From Siphonodentalium dalli (Eukaryota; Mollusca; Scaphopoda; Gadilida; Siphonodentaliidae), in contig CP136063.1 of the NCBI GenBank assembly GCA_032622095.1, positions 266,719,426 to 266,783,425 on the forward strand: a stretch of DNA of 64,000 bases, read 5' to 3'. The position numbers were made by a program, and so were the translations under genes. Positions 43,662-56,100 of this stretch are shown one piece after another (position 1 is the first letter of the stretch; every line of letters starts with the position of its first letter). Below the pieces are notes generated by a model. The model saw only the letters and a list, made by a program, of their open reading frames with translations. It was not told the DNA's origin and did not search any database.

Positions 43662-45622
43662 AGTTCATTATGAACCAATACCAATAGTTAGGTCCAATAT
43701 GAACCAATACCAATATTTAGGTCCAATATGAACCAATGCTAATAGTTAGGTCCAATATGAACCAATGCCAATATTTAGGTCCAATATGAACCAATGCCAA
43801 TAATTAGGTCCAATATGAACCAATGCCAATATTTAGGTCCAATATGAACCAATGCCAATATTTAGGTCCAATATGAACCAATGCCAATAGTTAGGTCCAA
43901 AATGAACCGATGCCAATATTTAGGTCCAATATGAACCAATGCCAATATTTAGGTCCAATATGAACCAATGCCAATATTTAGGTCCAATATGAACCAATGC
44001 CAATAGTTAGGTCCAATATGAACCAATGCCAATATTTAGGTCCAATATGAACCAATGCCAATAGTTAGGTCCAATATGAACCAATACCAATATTTAGGTC
44101 CAATATGAACCAATGCTAATATTTAGGTCCAATATGAACCAATGCAAATATTTAGGTCCAATATGAACCAATGCCAATATTTAGGTCCAATATGAACCAA
44201 TGCCAATAGTTAGGTCCAATATGAACCAATACCAATATTTAGGTCCAATATGAACCAATGCTAATATTTAGGTCCAATATGAACCAATGCCAATATTTAG
44301 GTCCAATATGAACCAATGCCAATAGTTAGGTCCAAAATGAAACAATACCAATATTTAGGTCCAATATGAACCAATGCTAATAGTTAGGTCCAATATGAAC
44401 CAATGCCAATATTTAGGTCCAAAATGAACCAATGCCAATAGTTAGGTCCAATATGAACCAATGCCAATAGTTAGGTCCAATATGAACCAATCCAATATTT
44501 AGGTCCAATATGAACCAATGCCAATAGTTAGGTCCAATATGAACCAATACCAATATTTAGGTCCAATATGAACCAATGCTAATATTTAGGTCCAATATGA
44601 ACCAATGCCAATATTTAGGTCCAATATGAACCAATGCCAATAGTTAGGTCCAATATGAACCAATGCCAATATTTAGGTCCAATATGAACCAATGCCAATA
44701 TTTAGGTCCAATATGAACCAATGCCAATAGTTAGGTCCAATATGAACCAATGCCAATATTTAGGTCCAATATGAACCAATGCCAATAGTTAGGTCCAATA
44801 TGAACCAATACCAATATTTAGGTCCAATATGAACCAATGCTAATATTTAGGTCCAATATGAACCAATGCCAATATTTAGGTCCAATATGAACCAATGCCA
44901 ATATTTAGGTCCAATATGAACCAATGCCAATAGTTAGGTCCAATATGAACCATACCAATATTTAGGTCCAATATGAACCAATGCTAATATTTAGGTCCAA
45001 TATGAACCAATGCCAATATTTAGGTCCAATATGAACCAATGCCAATAGTTAGGTCCAATATGAACCAATGCCAATATTTAGGTCCAATATGAACCAATGC
45101 CAATATTTAGGTCCAATATGAACCAATGCCAATATTTAGGTCCAATATGAACCAATGCCAATAGTTAGGTCCAATATGAACCAATGCCAATAATTAGGTC
45201 CAATATGAACCAATGCCAATAGTTAGGTCCAATATGAACCAATGCCAATATTTAGGTCCAATATGAACCAATGCCAATATTTAGGTCCAATGTGAACCAA
45301 TGCCAATAGTTAGGTCCAATATGAACCAATGCCAATATTTAGGTCCAATATGAACCAATGCCAATATTTAGGTCCAATGTGAACCAATGCCAATAGTTAG
45401 GTCCAATATGAACCAATGCCAATATTTAGGTCCAATATGAACCAATGCCAATATTTAGGTCCAATATGAACCAATGCCAATATTTAGGTCCAATATGAAT
45501 CAATGCCAATATGTAGGTCCAATATGAACCAATGCCAATATTTAGGTCCAATATGAACCAATGCCAATATTTGGATCCAATATGGACCAATGCCAATATT
45601 TAGGTCCAATATGAACCTATTT
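43662..45622. repeat. 29-bp minisatellite, ~67 copies
   Basis: The unit is AGGTCCAATATGAACCAATG plus CCAATATTT or CCAATAGTT. The length is almost invariant. Variants (ATTT or GTT ending, ACC/GCC/GCT before AATA) are not randomly placed; the ordered pattern GTT-ATACC-ATGCT recurs several times, so larger blocks were copied. There are no spacers of unique sequence, which excludes a CRISPR array. Confidence 0.95.
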
Positions 45623-46806
45623 GCACGTGGATTTATAGAAGTAGCATAATAAATATCTAAATGTACAACAAATAGAGTAAGATCCGTGTGTCATGTGCGC
45701 CAATCGCACAAATGGGCCGCAGGCCTCATTGTGCAGGGGCCGTAGCCCATCCGACGCTGAATAAAGTCTTCCGAAGGTAGATTTATTGTAGGTAGAAATA
45801 TGCAATTCTGTTAATGGTTAATAGCGGCCTCCTCCTTGTATGTGCGGGTTTACTTGTGACCCGCCCCCCCCCCATTCGTACTGTTCTGTCCACTAAAATC
45901 ACCTCTAGACACCACTGCGGTAGTCCGGTCACGCCTCGCCTCACTGTGGCCACGAAGAATAATCGGCGGATTGATTAAGAGACAATCAATTAACAGCCAA
46001 TGGATGCAGCAAATTACTGATGGTAGTAACTTTTGACATATATTTACCTTAGATGATACCATCATGATTATATGTAAGGTAATAAGCGTAATGGCATTGC
46101 TAGGGGGCGTAAACTCGTAAATTATACATAACTTAAATGAGTATATGGGACTAGTATGGATATAATATAACATTTATTTGATACATTTGCTTGAAAACGG
46201 TACAAAAATTATTTGACAACAATTTGTATTTTTCGCATTTTTGCTAATCTGCCATCCGTATCATTACTTCGTACTCAACAGATAATGGAAATCTGGTTAC
46301 CTTATTCTACGACTCAGAGTCTATATAAACCAACAACAACATTTAAGTACAGTGTCCCTTTAACATCCGTTAAAATATCGTAAATTGCCGCAAACATTCG
46401 CCTCGGCTGTGCTATTGATCGCACAGGCTTTAAGGATGGCCCGATGCACTGGTGCGATGGTTTCTTCTCCATTGATAAAAACTTCACCAAATTGATCCAA
46501 ATTTCACGAAAACGAGCAAAGGTAGAAAATTATCATGCAGAGAAACTCCGGGTTATTTATTTATATGTAAATCGATGGTAAAAAGAAGATTGGCATCCTC
46601 CGAGTTTCTCGTATTGTTCCTTTAGCCGCGACGCATTCGGAGGTTTAAATAAACTGCTTGCAGTATAATTAATGTAAATTGGGTTGCATTGTTCTAATGT
46701 GAACGGTCAATATTGTGTTAAACCCAGACACAGTTACATAGATCGAAAAACATATGCGCACAAAGGAGTGATTTCATTTCACCATCTGACGAAACAAAAT
46801 AGATTA
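45623..46806. other. No gene supported
   Basis: Mostly AT-rich DNA with a C run at 45863-45872. The 107-codon minus-strand frame at 45850-46173 shows no recognisable motif. No repeat ends were found. Confidence 0.35.
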
Positions 46807-47195
46807 TCTCATATATATTTTGAAGACCTCTGTCTGTCTGTCTGTCTGTTTGTCTGTTTGTCTGTCATTTATACAAATCTACGATTCTAGACCGATCGGG
46901 ACGAAACTTGGTACGTGTGTGTAGTTTGACCAGGCGGTCGACGTTGTCGTATTGGCGAGCCCGTGCGGTGCCCGCTTCGCGCATGCGCAGACGAGATCTC
47001 GGAAACGGGTGGAGCTATCGACTTGAAATTTGCTATGTGAATGTATCTTGCCCCGGATACGAATTTTATCGGGTCGCCGAGCCAGTGCGCCGCCAGCTTC
47101 GCGCATGCACAGACCAGATCTCGGAAACGGGTGGAGGTATCGACTTGAAATTTGGTTTTTTGAATAGCCCGGACAACGTCGGGCTCATCGGCTAG
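46807..47195 (+). mobile_element. Helitron-like element H7 (type I)
   Basis: TCTCATATATATTTTGAAG follows an A (46806). The element has a TGTCTG microsatellite, one full 122-bp unit plus a partial one, the AGCCCG..CGGGCT hairpin and CTAG at 47192-47195. It is 389 bp, the shortest of the tandem group. Confidence 0.83.
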
Positions 47196-47632
47196 TCTCA
47201 TATATATTTTGAAGACCCTCTGTCTGTTTGTTTGTCTGTTTGTTTGTCATTTATACAAATCTACGATTCTCGACCGGTCGGGACGAAACTTTTTACGTGT
47301 GTGTAGTTTGACCAGGCGGTCGTCGTTGTCGTATTGCCGAGCCCGTGCGACGCCAGCTTCGCGCATGCGCAGACGAGATCTTGGAAACGGGTGGAGCTAT
47401 CGACTTGAAATTTGGTATGTGAATGTATCTTGCACCGGATACGAATTTTATCGGGTCGCCGAGCCCGTGCGACGCCAGCTTCGCGCATGCGCAGACGAGA
47501 TCTCGGAAACGGGTGGAGCTATCGACTTGAAATTTGGTTTTTGAATAGCCCGGACAACGTCGGGCTGGGTAGAGCTATCGACTTGAAATTTGGTTTTTGA
47601 ATAGCCCGGACAACGTCGGGCTCATCGGCTAG
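47196..47632 (+). mobile_element. Helitron-like element H8 (type I)
   Basis: Starts directly at the CTAG of H7. It has about 1.5 units of 122 bp, and its 3' terminal segment (TTTTTGAATAGCCCGGACAA to CGGGCT) is partly duplicated before the final CTAG at 47629-47632. 437 bp. The repeated end looks like a failed or skipped terminator. Confidence 0.82.
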
Positions 47633-48178
47633 TCTCATATAAATTTTGAAGACCTCTGTATGTTTGTCTGTATGTTTGTCTGTATGTTTGTTTGTCATTT
47701 ATACAAATCTACGATTCTCGACCGATTGGGACGAAACTTGGTACGTGTATGTAGTTTGACCAGGCGGTGGACGTTGTCGTATTGGCGAGCCCGTGCGGCG
47801 CCCGTGCAGCGCATGCGCAGACGAGATCTCGGAAACGGGTGGAGCTATCGACTTGAAATTTGTTATGTGAATGTATCTTGCCCCGGATACGAATTTTATC
47901 GGGTCGCCGAGCCCGTGCGACGCCAGCTTCGCGCATGCGCAGACCAGATCTCGGAAACGGGTGGAGCTATCGACTTGAAATTTGTTATGTGAATGTATCT
48001 TGCCCCGAATACGAATTTTATCGGGTCGCCGAGCCCGTGCGACGCCAGCTTCGCGCATGCGCAGACGAGATCTCGGAAACGGGTAGAGCTATCGGCTAGA
48101 AATCGTCGGGCTGGGTAGAGCTATCGACTTGAAATTTGGTTTTTGAATAGCCCGGACAACGTCGGGCTCATCGGCTAG
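47633..48178 (+). mobile_element. Helitron-like element H9 (type I)
   Basis: Head to tail with H8. It has a TGTTTGTCTGTA microsatellite and about 2.5 units of 122 bp, with a small disrupted repeat of the 3' end (AAATCGTCGGGCTGGG at 48101) before the intact terminus. 546 bp. Confidence 0.82.
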
Positions 48179-49046
48179 TCTCATATATATTTTGAAGACC
48201 TCTGTCTGTCTGTTTGTCTGTTTGTCTGTCATTTATACAAATCTACGATTCTCGACCGATCGGGACGAAACTTGGTACGTGTGTGTAGTTTGACAAGGCG
48301 GTCGACGTTGTCGTATTGGCGAGATCGTGCGGCGCCCGCTTCGCGCAAGCGCAGACGAGATCTCGGAAACGGGTGGAGCTATCGACTTGAAATTTGCTAT
48401 GTGAATGTACCTTGCCCCGGATACGAATTTTATCGGGTCGCCGAGCCCGTGCGACACCAGCTTCGCGCATGCACAGACGAGATCTGGGAAACGGGTGGAG
48501 CTATCGACTTGAAATTTGCTATGTGAATGTATCTTGCCCCGGATACGAATTTTATCGGGTCGCCGAGCCCGTGCGACGCAAGCTTCGCGCATGCGCAGAC
48601 GAGATCTCGGAAACGGGTGGAGCTATCGACTTGAAATTTGCTATGTGAATGTATCTTGCCCCGGATACGAATTTTATCGGGTCGCCGAGCCCGTGCGACG
48701 CAAGCTTCGCGCATGCGCAGATGAGATCTCGGAAACGGGTGGAGCTATCGACTTGAAATTTGCTATGTGAATGTATCTTGTCCCGGATACGAATTTTATC
48801 GGGTCGCCGAGTCCATGCGACGCCAGATTCGCGCATGCGCAGACGAGATCTCGGAAACGGGTGGAGCTATCGACTTGAAATTTGCTATGTGAATGTATCT
48901 TGCCCCGGATACGAATTTTATCGGGTTGCCGAGCCCGTGCGACGCCAGCTTCGCGCATGCGAAGACCTGATCTCGGAAACGGGTGGAGCTATCGACTTGA
49001 AATTTGGTTTTTGAATAGCCAGGACAACGTCGGGCTCATCGGCTAG
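48179..49046 (+). mobile_element. Helitron-like element H10 (type I)
   Basis: Last of the tandem group. It has five full 122-bp units; GAGATCT recurs at 48479, 48601, 48723 and 48845, an exact 122-bp period. CTAG at 49043-49046 is followed by host T, so the whole group lies between an A and a T, as expected for Helitron insertion. 868 bp. The 3' hairpin has one mismatch (GCCAGG for GCCCGG). Confidence 0.83.
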
Positions 49047-50617
49047 TATATATATAATCTGATGAAATGGTGCACCTCTTTCCTGAACTTTCTCAATTTT
49101 ATTCTGGGATGTAAGAGAGAGAGATATATATATATATTGTTTATTCCTCCACGCACGGGAGACGTAGTGTACAACGTATATACAATTAAATAATCAAAAA
49201 ACATTAAGAATAATAAGGCGTTACGTATATGTTATCAGAACAGACACGAATGCATCGTGTGAAATTAGAAGCAATTACTGTACTATATATACGTGTATAT
49301 ATAACGTCAATACTATCCAATTTACACATGTATATATAATAACTTGCACGGCGATTGCAATCACAGAGGTCATATATCTACAAATTATAATTATAACTTC
49401 AATGTCTATAATGGCATATAATAATTTAGGTAATCGATATATGGTGGCATTCCATATAAATACAGAGATGCGATGTTATCATTGATATTGTGATATTAGT
49501 ATATTTTAGTATACTGTAGACAGTAATAATAAAATTGTGAGTGGACACCATATAAAATTATATTGCTACATATGCTATAGTGTTTCCCGACAAATTTGGG
49601 TTATTAAAGATCAGCAGTATACATGATGTATGTATCTATATAGGAGTCGCCACTCGCAAACAATCATATGTAACATAATACACTTATGAACGAGAAGCAG
49701 TCTGTGAATAAACTATTTTCATTGGGAATATCTGAGGGATCAAGTCCGCCCAGCGACTGGCATCCAAATGCATACATTAGAAATTCATTGCAAGACAATT
49801 GATCCATCGTGACAAAGATTGGGATACCGTGGACATAAATTATTCTATACCAGAAGCAGTTCTTTAGTTGAACTATATGTGGTGAGAAACAATGGAGAAA
49901 CATGTGTTCAACCTGGTTATGGTACAACTGGCCACAGTGTTTGCAGGTAGTATTTTTGCGCCACATGGTGGTGTAAGTTGTTTCGGAGATTTTGATTTTC
50001 TGTGGTCGACTGGGCGAATGTATTGTGAGAGATTTTTTTTTGTACCTTACTCAACCGTACCGATAGAATCACGTAGATACTGAAATTGTAAAGTTAATGC
50101 CACCGGTGTATAATATGTTTTTGAAAATATGACTCAATCGTATCGATAGAGTCATGACAGGCTGAAATTGTAAACTTTAAGTCACCGGTGTAAAAATGTT
50201 GTGAAAATATAAATAATCTGATAGCCTGAAAATAATGTATAACCCATTGGGAGCCCCTGGTGTAGTGAAGTGAATAATGGGTAATTTTAATAGGAGTGTG
50301 CATGCCTGTTCTGTTGGAGTAATCGCGATCTTTTATTTTCTGGTCATCAAGTCAAAATTGTATATCGTATACACAATGTGTTTGTACCGATGCATGTATC
50401 GTGACTCGACTCGTTTTCGTGGTCATATAGGCCCTACATAAGATATGATCACGAAAACGAGCAGTCGCGAAATCTGATAGAATCGTTCATTCACCTTCAA
50501 TAGTATAGATTCTCTTAATCTGCCGCGGATTTCCCCAAAATTGTACTTTCATTTTCAATAGGATTCTCCGAATTTTCACTTTTACTTTTCATTTTTACCA
50601 CGCAAAGCGACCTTAGT
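49047..50617. other. Flank; LINE remnant inside, otherwise no gene
   Basis: An AT-rich segment. Besides the LINE remnant at 49664-49966, there is a ~75-bp imperfect direct repeat at about 50040-50210 (ACTGAAATTGTAAAGTTAATG / GCTGAAATTGTAAACTTTAAG). A small hairpin, CTCGTTTTCGTGGTC..GATCACGAAAACGAG, lies at about 50409-50461. Confidence 0.4.
49664..49966 (-). pseudogene. LINE C-terminal zinc-motif remnant
   Basis: The minus-strand frame begins MWRKNTTCKHCGQLYHNQV and continues EHMFLHC. This gives C-x2-C ... H-x4-C spacing like the C-terminal zinc-binding motif of APE-type LINE proteins, comparable to C1014-C1031 in the intact LINE ORF2 of this window. The frame runs about 100 residues. No reverse-transcriptase core was found upstream on this strand, so it is a truncated remnant. 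Confidence 0.4.
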
Positions 50618-50619
50618 TG

Positions 50620-50628
<9 letters not shown>

Positions 50629-50712
<84 letters not shown>
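50629..50712. repeat. (TA)n microsatellite, left end of giant element
   Basis: About 42 TA units with one CATA interruption, directly abutting the giant inverted-repeat element. The matching (TA)n is on its other side. Confidence 0.97.
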
Positions 50713-50716
<4 letters not shown>

Positions 50717-51853
50717 TCTTATTTGGTGATAGGTAGCCGCGACCCGCGACCACCGCGACCCGTTACCTACGTTACTGATATACGTTACTGGCCGATTTGA
50801 ACGGTAATGCGCTTGAAATGGATCCAAATTTCAAATATTCATTCTCCAGACAATATACTGATGCTCTTCGTCCAAAAATATTAACAACATGTTCACAAGG
50901 TTAACCCCTTTTGTGCCGCTTCCATCGTAATAGGTAACCACATTCATCGCTACATGTGGGCGTAGGGTACCCGAGTCTTACACAGAGATGCGCACAATCG
51001 GAAGAAATCAGGTCACCCCTCACGTTCTATATTGAAACAACATAGACTATGTTATCGCAATCTAACTGCAATAAGACTCAATTTTTGCCTATAGGACTAT
51101 CTAAATTTAACCACTTGCTTGCTAAAGTCGCTATATGCGACCAAATGGTACACAGAAATGAGCACAAACTAAAAGACAAGGGCATCTACCATCGCCTGGT
51201 ATGATACACAATATTCTACTCTAGTCTGATCTAACTGCAAATAGGCTGCCCTTTACAGTATAAGGCGCTTAACAAGTATTCGTTAACAAGCTAAGTAACC
51301 GCATTTATCGCTGATTGCGCGAAAAGGGCACCCGATTGCCACACATAAATGCGCACATAGTAAAGAACAGGGCCACTTATCATGACCTATTCTGATACAT
51401 AATACATTATGCTATCATGATCTAACTGCAAATATGCTACCCTTTTCCGTATAAGGCCATACAAACTTAACAATTGTTAGTTAATAAGTAACCGCATTTA
51501 TCGCTATATGAGGGAAAGGGTGCCCGATTTTCACAAATAAACGCGCACAATGTTAAGCACCCTGGGTACCAATCACGACCTATTCCAATACATAATGCAC
51601 TACACTATCATCATATAACTGCAAATAGGCTGTCTTTTACCGTACAAGGCCATAACAACTTAATAATTGTTTGTTAATAAGTACCCGCATTTATAGCAAT
51701 ACGCGGGAAAAGGGCACCCGATCGACACACATAAATGCGCACATACTAAAGAAACAGGGCCACTTATCATGACCTATTCTGATACATAATACATTATGCT
51801 ATCATGATCTAACTGCAAGTATGCTACCCTTTTCCGTATAAGGCCATACAAAC

Positions 51854-53101
51854 TAGGGCCCGGCGAATCGGCGAATCGGCCTTTTTGGTTCGAATCGAAT
51901 CTCGAATCGGATCGGCCGAATGATATCGAATCGAATCGAATCTTCGAATCGAATCATAGAAAACCTGACTTCAATTAATGGGACAAATTTATTGTGAATA
52001 AACATCGATTTTATGAATAAACGTTACAAATTATTCGTTAACTAATTGATTTGTTTTCACCATGTGCGATTATCTGGGGTTTTGGAAAGCGTACGAGACT
52101 CAACAAGTCATCTCTGCATTTACTCGCAAAAGCTGCGAACTTAGCAGTTAGCACATGTAATCGTGTATATACTTGGTATTTAAGCGACCAAACTATTCAC
52201 TCTTAAATGCATTGGCTTTTGCAGTTTGTACCAGTGACGGAAATAGTAAGTTCGAGTTGTTACGGGCCCAGATTAACGTTTCCGCGTTATAGTTGGAGAG
52301 ACTATGCCTTTGGTCCGTTACTCTCTCACTGGAACAATTCGTCGCTTGAATACCGAGTATATCGGGACTATATCCTTCGCAGTTGTAGCGAATCAAGGCA
52401 ATGCCGACTGGTTCGATTTCCAAAACTCCAGTGGAGAGTCATCCCTATTTAATATAACCCAACACGCGAGTATGCCTCCATTTCCTTGGTTAGCCATACA
52501 TATAATGAATTGTCACCAGGGTCCAGTACATTGTCCCTCTCGTGGGCAGCTTCAACGTCATCAAATATAGCGTCAACTAAACTCTGGGTTGGTGGAGTTA
52601 CCGGTTTATTAACTGCATTGCCCGTACTAGTGGACTGCTCTGTTTCATGGAGTCCATAGTGGGTCAAGCCCTGTTCTAAATATTTCTGTATTACTTTTAA
52701 ATCGCGGATCCATGTATGAACCTGCGAGCAGGTGGGGGTTTGGTGAGATCAAACCTGGATCGAAGTTGTGCATGAAGTTATTCTCTGAACTTTTTCACGC
52801 CTTTGGCGTCATTGAGTCGCAACTGCTTAGCCAGATTCTGGATATATGGGACACTTATTAACCATTGATACAGTTATCGAACGATCCGCGCTCAAAAAGC
52901 ACGTTTACTCTGCCATTGGCTTAAGTATAGAGGTAGTGCTGCTATTTTTTCCGATGACTGCGATAAAAATGACAGTATCTTTGCGCGTTATATTTGATGT
53001 TTTTAAGATTCGTTTTTGAGACGAATCGGACGAATGATATCGAATCGAATCGAATCATCGGGAGTATATCGAATCGAATCTCGAACCTTCGCCGGGGCCT
53101 A
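51854..53101 (-). mobile_element. Degenerate hAT transposon nested in the left arm
   Basis: Ends TAGGGCCCGGCGAA and TTCGCCGGGGCCTA are flanked by a perfect 8-bp duplication, ATACAAAC (51846-51853 and 53102-53109). Next to each end are GAATC-rich repeats (TCGAATCGAATCGAATC). The interior carries the 3' part of a transposase gene on the minus strand. The tip and 8-bp duplication identify the hAT superfamily. It inserted into a pre-existing ~190-bp unit. Confidence 0.88.
52193..52667 (-). pseudogene. hAT transposase C-terminal fragment
   Basis: Read on the minus strand, PLEFWKSNQ at about 52430 is followed in a shifted frame by LGIQATNCSSERVT and then NAETLIWARNNSNL. This order matches the C-terminal dimerisation region of hAT transposases (a PLxFWK motif, then IPATS.SERVFS, then LSPE.VE.L). 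At least one in-frame stop and one frameshift separate the motifs, and the DDE core and BED finger are missing. The frame upstream (52449-52667) ends in a DPGDN..VWLTKEMEAY stretch, plausibly the linker before this domain. It is non-functional. Confidence 0.7.
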
Positions 53102-56100
53102 ATACAAACTTAACAAATAAACGCGCACAATGTTAAGCACCCTGGGTACCAATCACGACCTATTCCAATACATAATGCACTACGCTATCATCATCTAACT
53201 GCAAATAGGCTGTCTTTTACCGTACAAGGGTACCCGATTGCCACACAAAAATGCGCATATACTAAAGCAACAGGGCCACTGGTCATGGCCTATTCCAATA
53301 CATAATACTTTACGCTATCACGATCTAACTGCAGTTAGGCTGCCCTTTGCCGTATAAGGCCATACAAACTTAACAAAGTAAACACATTTATAGCTGTATG
53401 CGGGAAAAGAGCAACCGTTTCCCACACAAAAATGTGCACAACGTAAGGCCCCCTGGGTACCTATCACGACCTCTTCTAATACCTAATGCACTACTATATC
53501 GTGATTTAACAGCAAATAGGCTGTCTGTTACCGTATGAGGCGATAATAACTTTAAAATTGTTTGTTAATACGCAACCGCATTTATAGCTATATGCGGGAA
53601 AAGGGCATTTGATTGCCACACAAAAATGCGCACATACTAAAGAAACAGGACCACTTATCATGACATATTCTCATACATAATACTTTACGCTATCACGATC
53701 TAAATGCAATTAGGCTGCCCTTTGTCGTATAAGGCCATACCAACTTAACAAATTAACCGCATTTATCGCTAATTGTGGGAAAAGGGCACCCGATTTCCAC
53801 ACAAAAATGCACACACACTAAAGCAACAGGGTCACTTATCGTGACCTATTCTGATACATAATACATTATTCTATCAAGATCTAATTGCAATTAGGCTGCC
53901 CTTTGTCGTATAAGGCCATACAAACTTAACAATTGTTAGTTAATAAGTAACCGCATTTGTCGCTATATGAGGGAAAGGGCACCCGATTGCCACACACAAA
54001 TGCGCACATACTAAAGCAACAGGGTCACTTATCATGACCTGTTCTGATACATAATACATTATGCTATCATGATTTAACTGCAAATAGGATGCCCTTTTCC
54101 GTATAAGGCCATACAAACTTAACAATTGTTTGTTAATAAGTACCCGCTTTTATAGCTATATGCGAGAAAATGGCACCCGATTGCTACACAAAATGCGCAC
54201 ACACTAAAGCAACAGGGTCACTTATCGTGACCTCTTCTGATACATAATGCATTATGCTATCATGATTTAACTGCAAATAGGATGCCCTTTTCCGTATAAG
54301 GCCATACAAACTTAACAATTGTTTGTTAATAAGTACCCGCATTTATAGCTATATGCGAGACAATGGCACCCGATTGCCACACATAAATGCGCACATACTA
54401 AAGCAACAGGGCCACTGGTCATGACCTATTCTGATACATAATACTTTACGCTATCACGATCTAACTGCAATTAGACTGCCATTTGCCGTATAAGGCCATA
54501 CAAACTTAACAAAGTAACCACATTTATAGCTGTATGCGGAAAAAGGGCAACCGATTCCCACACAAAAATGCGCACATGCTAAACAAACAGGGCCACTTAT
54601 CATGACCTATTCTGATACATAATACATTATGCTATCATGATCTAACTGCAATTAGGCTGCCCTTTGCCATATAAGGCCATACAAACTTAACAATTGTTAG
54701 TTAATAAGTAACCGCATTTATCGCTATATGAGGGAAAGGGTGCCCGATTTTCACAAATAAATGCGCACAAAGTAAAGCACCCTGCGTACCAATCACGACC
54801 TATTCCAATACATAATGCACTACACTATCATCATCTAACTGCAAATAGGCTCTCCTGTACCGTACAAGGCCATAACAACTTAACAATTGTTCGTTAATAA
54901 GTATCCGCATTTATAGCTATATGAGTGAAAAGTGCACCCGATTGCCACACATAAATGCGCACATACTAAAGCAACAGGGCCACTGTTCATGACCTATTCT
55001 GATACATAATAATTTACGCTATCACGATCTAACTGCAATTAGACTGCCCGTTGCCGTATAAGGCCATACAAACTTAACAAAGTAACCATATTTATAGCTG
55101 CATGCGGGAAAAGGTCAACCGATTTCCAAACAAAAATGCGCACATGCTAAACAAACAGGGCCGCTTATCATGACCTATTCTGATACATAATACATTATGC
55201 TAGCATGATCTAACTGCAAATAGGCTGCCTATTTCCGTATAAGGCCATACAAACTTAACAATTGTTTGTTAATAAGTAACCGCATTTATCGCTATATTAG
55301 GGAAAGGGGGCCCGATTTTGTTAAGTTTGTATGGCCTTATACGGCAAATGGCAGCCTAACTGTAGTTAGATCGTGATAGCGTAAAGTATTATGTATCAGA
55401 ATAGGTCATGACCAGTGGCCCTGTTGCTTTAGTAAGTTTAGTATGTGCGCATTTTTGTGTGGCAATTGGGTGCCCTTTTCACGCATATATATATAAATGA
55501 GGTTACGTATTAACAAACAATTACTAAGTCGTTATGGCCTGATACGGTATAGGCAGCCTATTTGCAGTTAAATCACGATAGAGTAGTGCAATATGTATTA
55601 GAATAGGTCGTGATTGGTACCCAGGGTGCTTTACTTTGTGCGCATTTATTTGTGAAAACGGGCACCCTTTCCCTCATATAGCGATAAATGCGGTAACTTA
55701 TTAACTAACAATTGTAAAATTTGTATGGCCTTATACGGAAAAGGGCAGCCCACTTGCAGTTAGATCATGATAGCATAATGTACTATGTATCAGAATAGGA
55801 CATGATAAGTGACCTTGTTGCTTTACTATGTGCGCATTTTTGTGTGGCAATCGGGTGCCCTTTTCCCGCAATTAGCGATAAATCAGGTTACATTGTTAAG
55901 TTCGTATGGCCTCATACGAAAAAAGCAGCCTATTTGCAGTTAGATCGTGATTGCGTGAAGTATTATGTATTAGAATAGGACATGATCAGTGGCCCTGTTA
56001 CTTTAGTATGTGCGCATTTTTGTTAGATCATGATAGAGCAGTGCATTTTGTATCAGAATAGGTCATGATAAGTGACCCTGTTGCTTTAGTATGTGCTTAT

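Noticed and set aside
37869-49014. Many overlapping frames of 60-120 codons on both strands (products rich in RMRRRDLGNGWSYRLE or its opposite-strand counterpart)
   Set aside because: They all lie in the 122-bp Helitron-like unit, which lacks stops in several frames on both strands. The same frame recurs with each copy and breaks at element ends; no known domain.
50582-50827. Frame with a run of Ile-Tyr repeats (also at 62376-62576)
   Set aside because: Translation of the (TA)n microsatellite.
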